Positions 7,801 through 9,136 of a DNA stretch of 9,136 nt are shown one piece after another (the first letter of the stretch is position 1; each line of letters opens with the position of its first letter). A program made the position numbers and the translations under genes. A model generated the notes under the pieces. The model was not told where the DNA came from. It saw only the letters and a list, made by a program, of their open reading frames with translations, and ran no database searches. The stretch lies in NCBI GenBank assembly GCA_902803745.1, contig CADCRB010000123.1, positions 1-9,136 on the forward strand, written 5' to 3'. This DNA comes from an uncultured Lachnospiraceae bacterium. GTDB lineage: Bacteria; Bacillota; Clostridia; Lachnospirales; Lachnospiraceae.

Positions 7801-8811
7801 GCTCCTGCGCTCGGCCCTAAGATCTGTCGCATCAACGATCTTTCCGGTTTCTCTGATCTCGGAATCTTCGACTGCTCCAAGCGCCTCCATACGCTTATTC
7901 AGCTCATATACCTTCGCTGAGTATTCCCTGTATTCCCGAAGCGCTCTGGCAAGCTTTTTCTGATCGACATCGTGATATAGTCTGCTTACCGAGTGTTTGT
8001 CAAATCCGTTTGTCAGATCGAAGTCCGGCATGGGCTCCGCTTTTTTCTTTGCTTCCAGCTCCGTACCGAATTCCGGTTTTGCCATAAGGAGCTTCGCCTG
8101 CTCCTTTCCTATGATCCTCTCCCTTTCAGTGGAATAAAACCTGTATTTTTCCTCAGCAAGAGCAATATGTCTCGAATAATTGCCGAAAAGATGCCCCTTT
8201 GATGCACGGGTCTTTATCAGATCGTTTATAACTTCCAGATACTGCTTTTGATATTCGCGCTCGCCGGCGGCAAATAAATTGTCTTCCTGTATATTTACCG
8301 CAAGCTGTGCCTCAAGCTCTGCAGCCTGTGACTTAAGCTTTTCTGTATCTACCTCAATAATCGGTTCATTACGCTCCTGCGCGGCTTTTTCCTGCTCTGA
8401 GGTCTTCTTCTGATAAGACTCCTCTTTGCTCCTTAAGGCTATCTCTCTCTCTGTCTCAGTCCTGAGCGCGTCAGCTATGGAAGCTGTCTTTCCTTCAGCC
8501 GTGCGCTCCGCTATGTAATGGTGCAGATCCTTATCAACCATTACGCGGCTGTTTAGCCTCTTAAGAGACAACGCCACATCCGACTCAGTGGAGTGAAGGT
8601 TTTCCAGTCCCTTGGGTACACTGTAATCAGATAACCCGTAAAGCGTCCTGTGTTGTTCAGTAACCTCTGTTCCTCTGTAAACATTTCGCATCATCTCCTC
8701 AGTAGAGAGTAAAGGAGACTGCATCTTATCAGCATCTTTCCTGATCCCATCCAAGAGCGCTTTATCAGCAGCTGATCTGCTGACCGTCGTCGAATTATTC
8801 TGTCCCGGCAT
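4822..8811 (-). CDS. Large helical charged protein, family not recognised
   Basis: This is a 1329-residue protein I do not recognise. There is no signal peptide, transmembrane segment or sorting motif, so it is predicted to be cytosolic. It is very rich in Glu, Lys, Arg, Ala and Leu and looks helical almost throughout. Coiled-coil-like stretches lie at about 113-150, 155-200, 218-240, 815-860 (alternating Leu and Glu/Arg runs such as RREEIDRRAEEIL) and 1260-1305. A Pro/Asp-rich, probably disordered segment lies near 1215-1240. I saw no Walker A, HNH, protease, nuclease or kinase motif. A near-perfect AAGGAGGT lies 6 bases before the ATG. The upstream gene ends 19 bp away, so they share a transcript, and a strong terminator closes the operon. 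It could be a scaffold, filament, effector-like or phage-type structural protein, but the sequence does not choose among these. Confidence 0.85.
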   Translation of the reverse strand: MPGQNNSTTVSRSAADKALLDGIRKDADKMQSPLLSTEEMMRNVYRGTEVTEQHRTLYGLSDYSVPKGLENLHSTESDVALSLKRLNSRVMVDKDLHHYIAERTAEGKTASIADALRTETEREIALRSKEESYQKKTSEQEKAAQERNEPIIEVDTEKLKSQAAELEAQLAVNIQEDNLFAAGEREYQKQYLEVINDLIKTRASKGHLFGNYSRHIALAEEKYRFYSTERERIIGKEQAKLLMAKPEFGTELEAKKKAEPMPDFDLTNGFDKHSVSRLYHDVDQKKLARALREYREYSAKVYELNKRMEALGAVEDSEIRETGKIVDATDLRAERRSGAAPSDRELRNRKVIPDPTKDLIYERANSESYGSEAVMVNGLLSFKKSMQMELDALKFHADASLLCVRYLLDPRGEQYNTVSAHAGYLKEHFGVDIRNPFPMSNVIPGPEETEKKLVQRSIAERVGLESEVPDISTFTRSLWQKKRTHEYAIAKTGYELQSYTEKLHIEGACSTVCRELLKDPEFEAANEEQAIELLERCSDMTVLSQKFYGGMVGEIQDVNARKEEFKHHMKGIDTIRDSKASPEEVKKAIKGELGLVEDAFEDICFMMNEGETAEIFTAKRHEEIFSHTGGMPTFERKARLLRDLVSSMLKRSDILDQIEQEPEHKDLHKKLFDKWLFMNRALSFVDYRVQLMRKGYNSRIEDWAKDTSRVEDFRTGSDYSYMIWGEEKKGFVPGMKPIAASSEGAGEVPADAGQRYDYLDKYVRKEYYESPFFETREQQRNAIKQDLWKGMQLSSYTAAAHAIRIELASVADRKWKAPQAEFVRLQQREAELQRDLDSMDQLIERRREEIDRRAEEILETVKKPDTSVEIAANEAKILEILGGEKDDDPVMNEIRNHLGRIMDPTDTPDHETALERLIELRDYMEPFYISETKANLERYKLALTEDMDKKSPQVRQYIMDRIQHYEGLMKEASLESMDRISGYLGTTYFQLNHKRMSEPAIFTIMSHINGMIKCIEEEGYHDSGKVRFESKVKVRETIASEDASGKWTEVSKDEILDMETQKAAREAEDAAYNEAKKITIGDQRSRMNAAMSADQDESDAYKAMIQRLGKDTVDSLGESKDLSQGEREFLSDAGCLVIPLFKEEDEGAEVSEEADKALKEETAGQIKNLVVLKEADTADPAELGKALTETIQHVNRAYSDLEQFARSGQGSAILKARKPLNTTRQPSDPPDPDNYDQDMKGFSSLRKKASYLNSVIDLVLDCEDYIRDEAREELKKKAAQLEELSEFLDKRFDLILRAKSRLSLSDNEYIHELRNNPEDWSLDAFEWKA

Positions 8812-8817
8812 AGCTTA

Positions 8818-8825
8818 ACCTCCTT
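8818..8825 (-). promoter_or_regulatory. Strong ribosome binding site of the 1329-residue gene
   Basis: Minus-strand AAGGAGGT matches the anti-Shine-Dalgarno sequence closely and lies 6 bases before the ATG at 8811. It fits entirely in the 19-bp gap after the upstream stop codon and fixes this start. It implies high, independent initiation rather than coupling by overlap. Confidence 0.8.
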
Positions 8826-8830
8826 ATTTC

Positions 8831-9136
8831 TTAAGTTCCCTGTATATCTGATGCGTGTCTTGTAGAGGTGTGATAGGTTATGAAATCCTGCATAAGTCCG
8901 GTACCTACCGGAATAAGTGCCTCTGCTCGGATAAGCTCCGGACGAACGGGATTAGAAACCGTTTTCTCTACAATTCTCTCGGTAAGCTCCGTGAGAACCG
9001 GACAGGCGACGATCTTGTCAGCTCCGTATTTTTCTGTTGCAGCCTGGAATGCTTTAGTCAGCAGAAGGGCGCCTGCCACGGGATTTCTCGAATAAAGAAG
9101 ACTTAAGATAAGCTCATCCTCCGCGGTCTCCACAAG
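8831..9136 (-). CDS. C-terminal part of an unidentified protein (cut by window edge)
   Basis: The last 101 codons and the TAA of a leftward gene are visible. The frame is open through the right edge, so the GTG at 9133 is probably internal rather than the start. The fragment is a mixed helix/strand sequence with hydrophobic helices (ELILSLLYSRNPVAGALLL) and a segment KIVACPVLTEL. I do not recognise its family, and no catalytic motif is evident. It lies 19 bp upstream of the 1329-residue gene on the same strand, so the two are probably co-transcribed and functionally related. The operon promoter lies outside the window. Confidence 0.7.
   Translation of the reverse strand, partial: LVETAEDELILSLLYSRNPVAGALLLTKAFQAATEKYGADKIVACPVLTELTERIVEKTVSNPVRPELIRAEALIPVGTGLMQDFITYHTSTRHASDIQGT

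Overview
The window looks like a chromosomal stretch from a Gram-positive clostridial bacterium, most likely Lachnospiraceae-like. The reasons are strong AGGAGG-type Shine-Dalgarno sites, lipobox-type exported lipoproteins, a clostripain-family (C11) peptidase, moderate GC content and mixed AGA/AGG/CGN arginine codons. The taxonomic guess is inference; no rRNA or other marker gene is present.

There are three gene blocks. (1) Leftward, 1-1089: a TIR-domain protein with a multi-pass membrane tail. Its last 11 bases overlap the start of a DHH-family phosphoesterase, which is cut by the left edge of the window. A good sigma-A-type promoter (TTGCTA-N17-TATAAT) sits about 80 bp upstream of the TIR gene. 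(2) Rightward, 1309-4766: two lipoprotein genes 5 bp apart. The first is a C11/clostripain-like cysteine peptidase with its His/Cys dyad intact. The second is a lipoprotein with a beta-rich N-terminal part and an unusual acidic, Tyr/Trp/Gly-rich repetitive C-terminal tail. Blocks 1 and 2 diverge from a shared 219-bp intergenic region. (3) Leftward, 4822-9136: the 3' end of an unidentified gene, then 19 bp later a 1329-codon gene for a large soluble, charged, mostly helical protein that I do not recognise. The big gene ends at a strong rho-independent terminator, which also separates it from the convergent lipoprotein gene.

Functionally, the TIR/DHH pair could join a nucleotide-signal or NAD-consuming enzyme (TIR) to an enzyme that degrades a phosphodiester or nucleotide product (DHH). 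This is an inference from gene overlap and family knowledge. The two lipoproteins probably act together outside the cell or at the cell surface. The 1329-residue protein and its partly visible partner are the least explained part of the window. I saw no tRNA, rRNA, CRISPR array, insertion sequence or attachment site.
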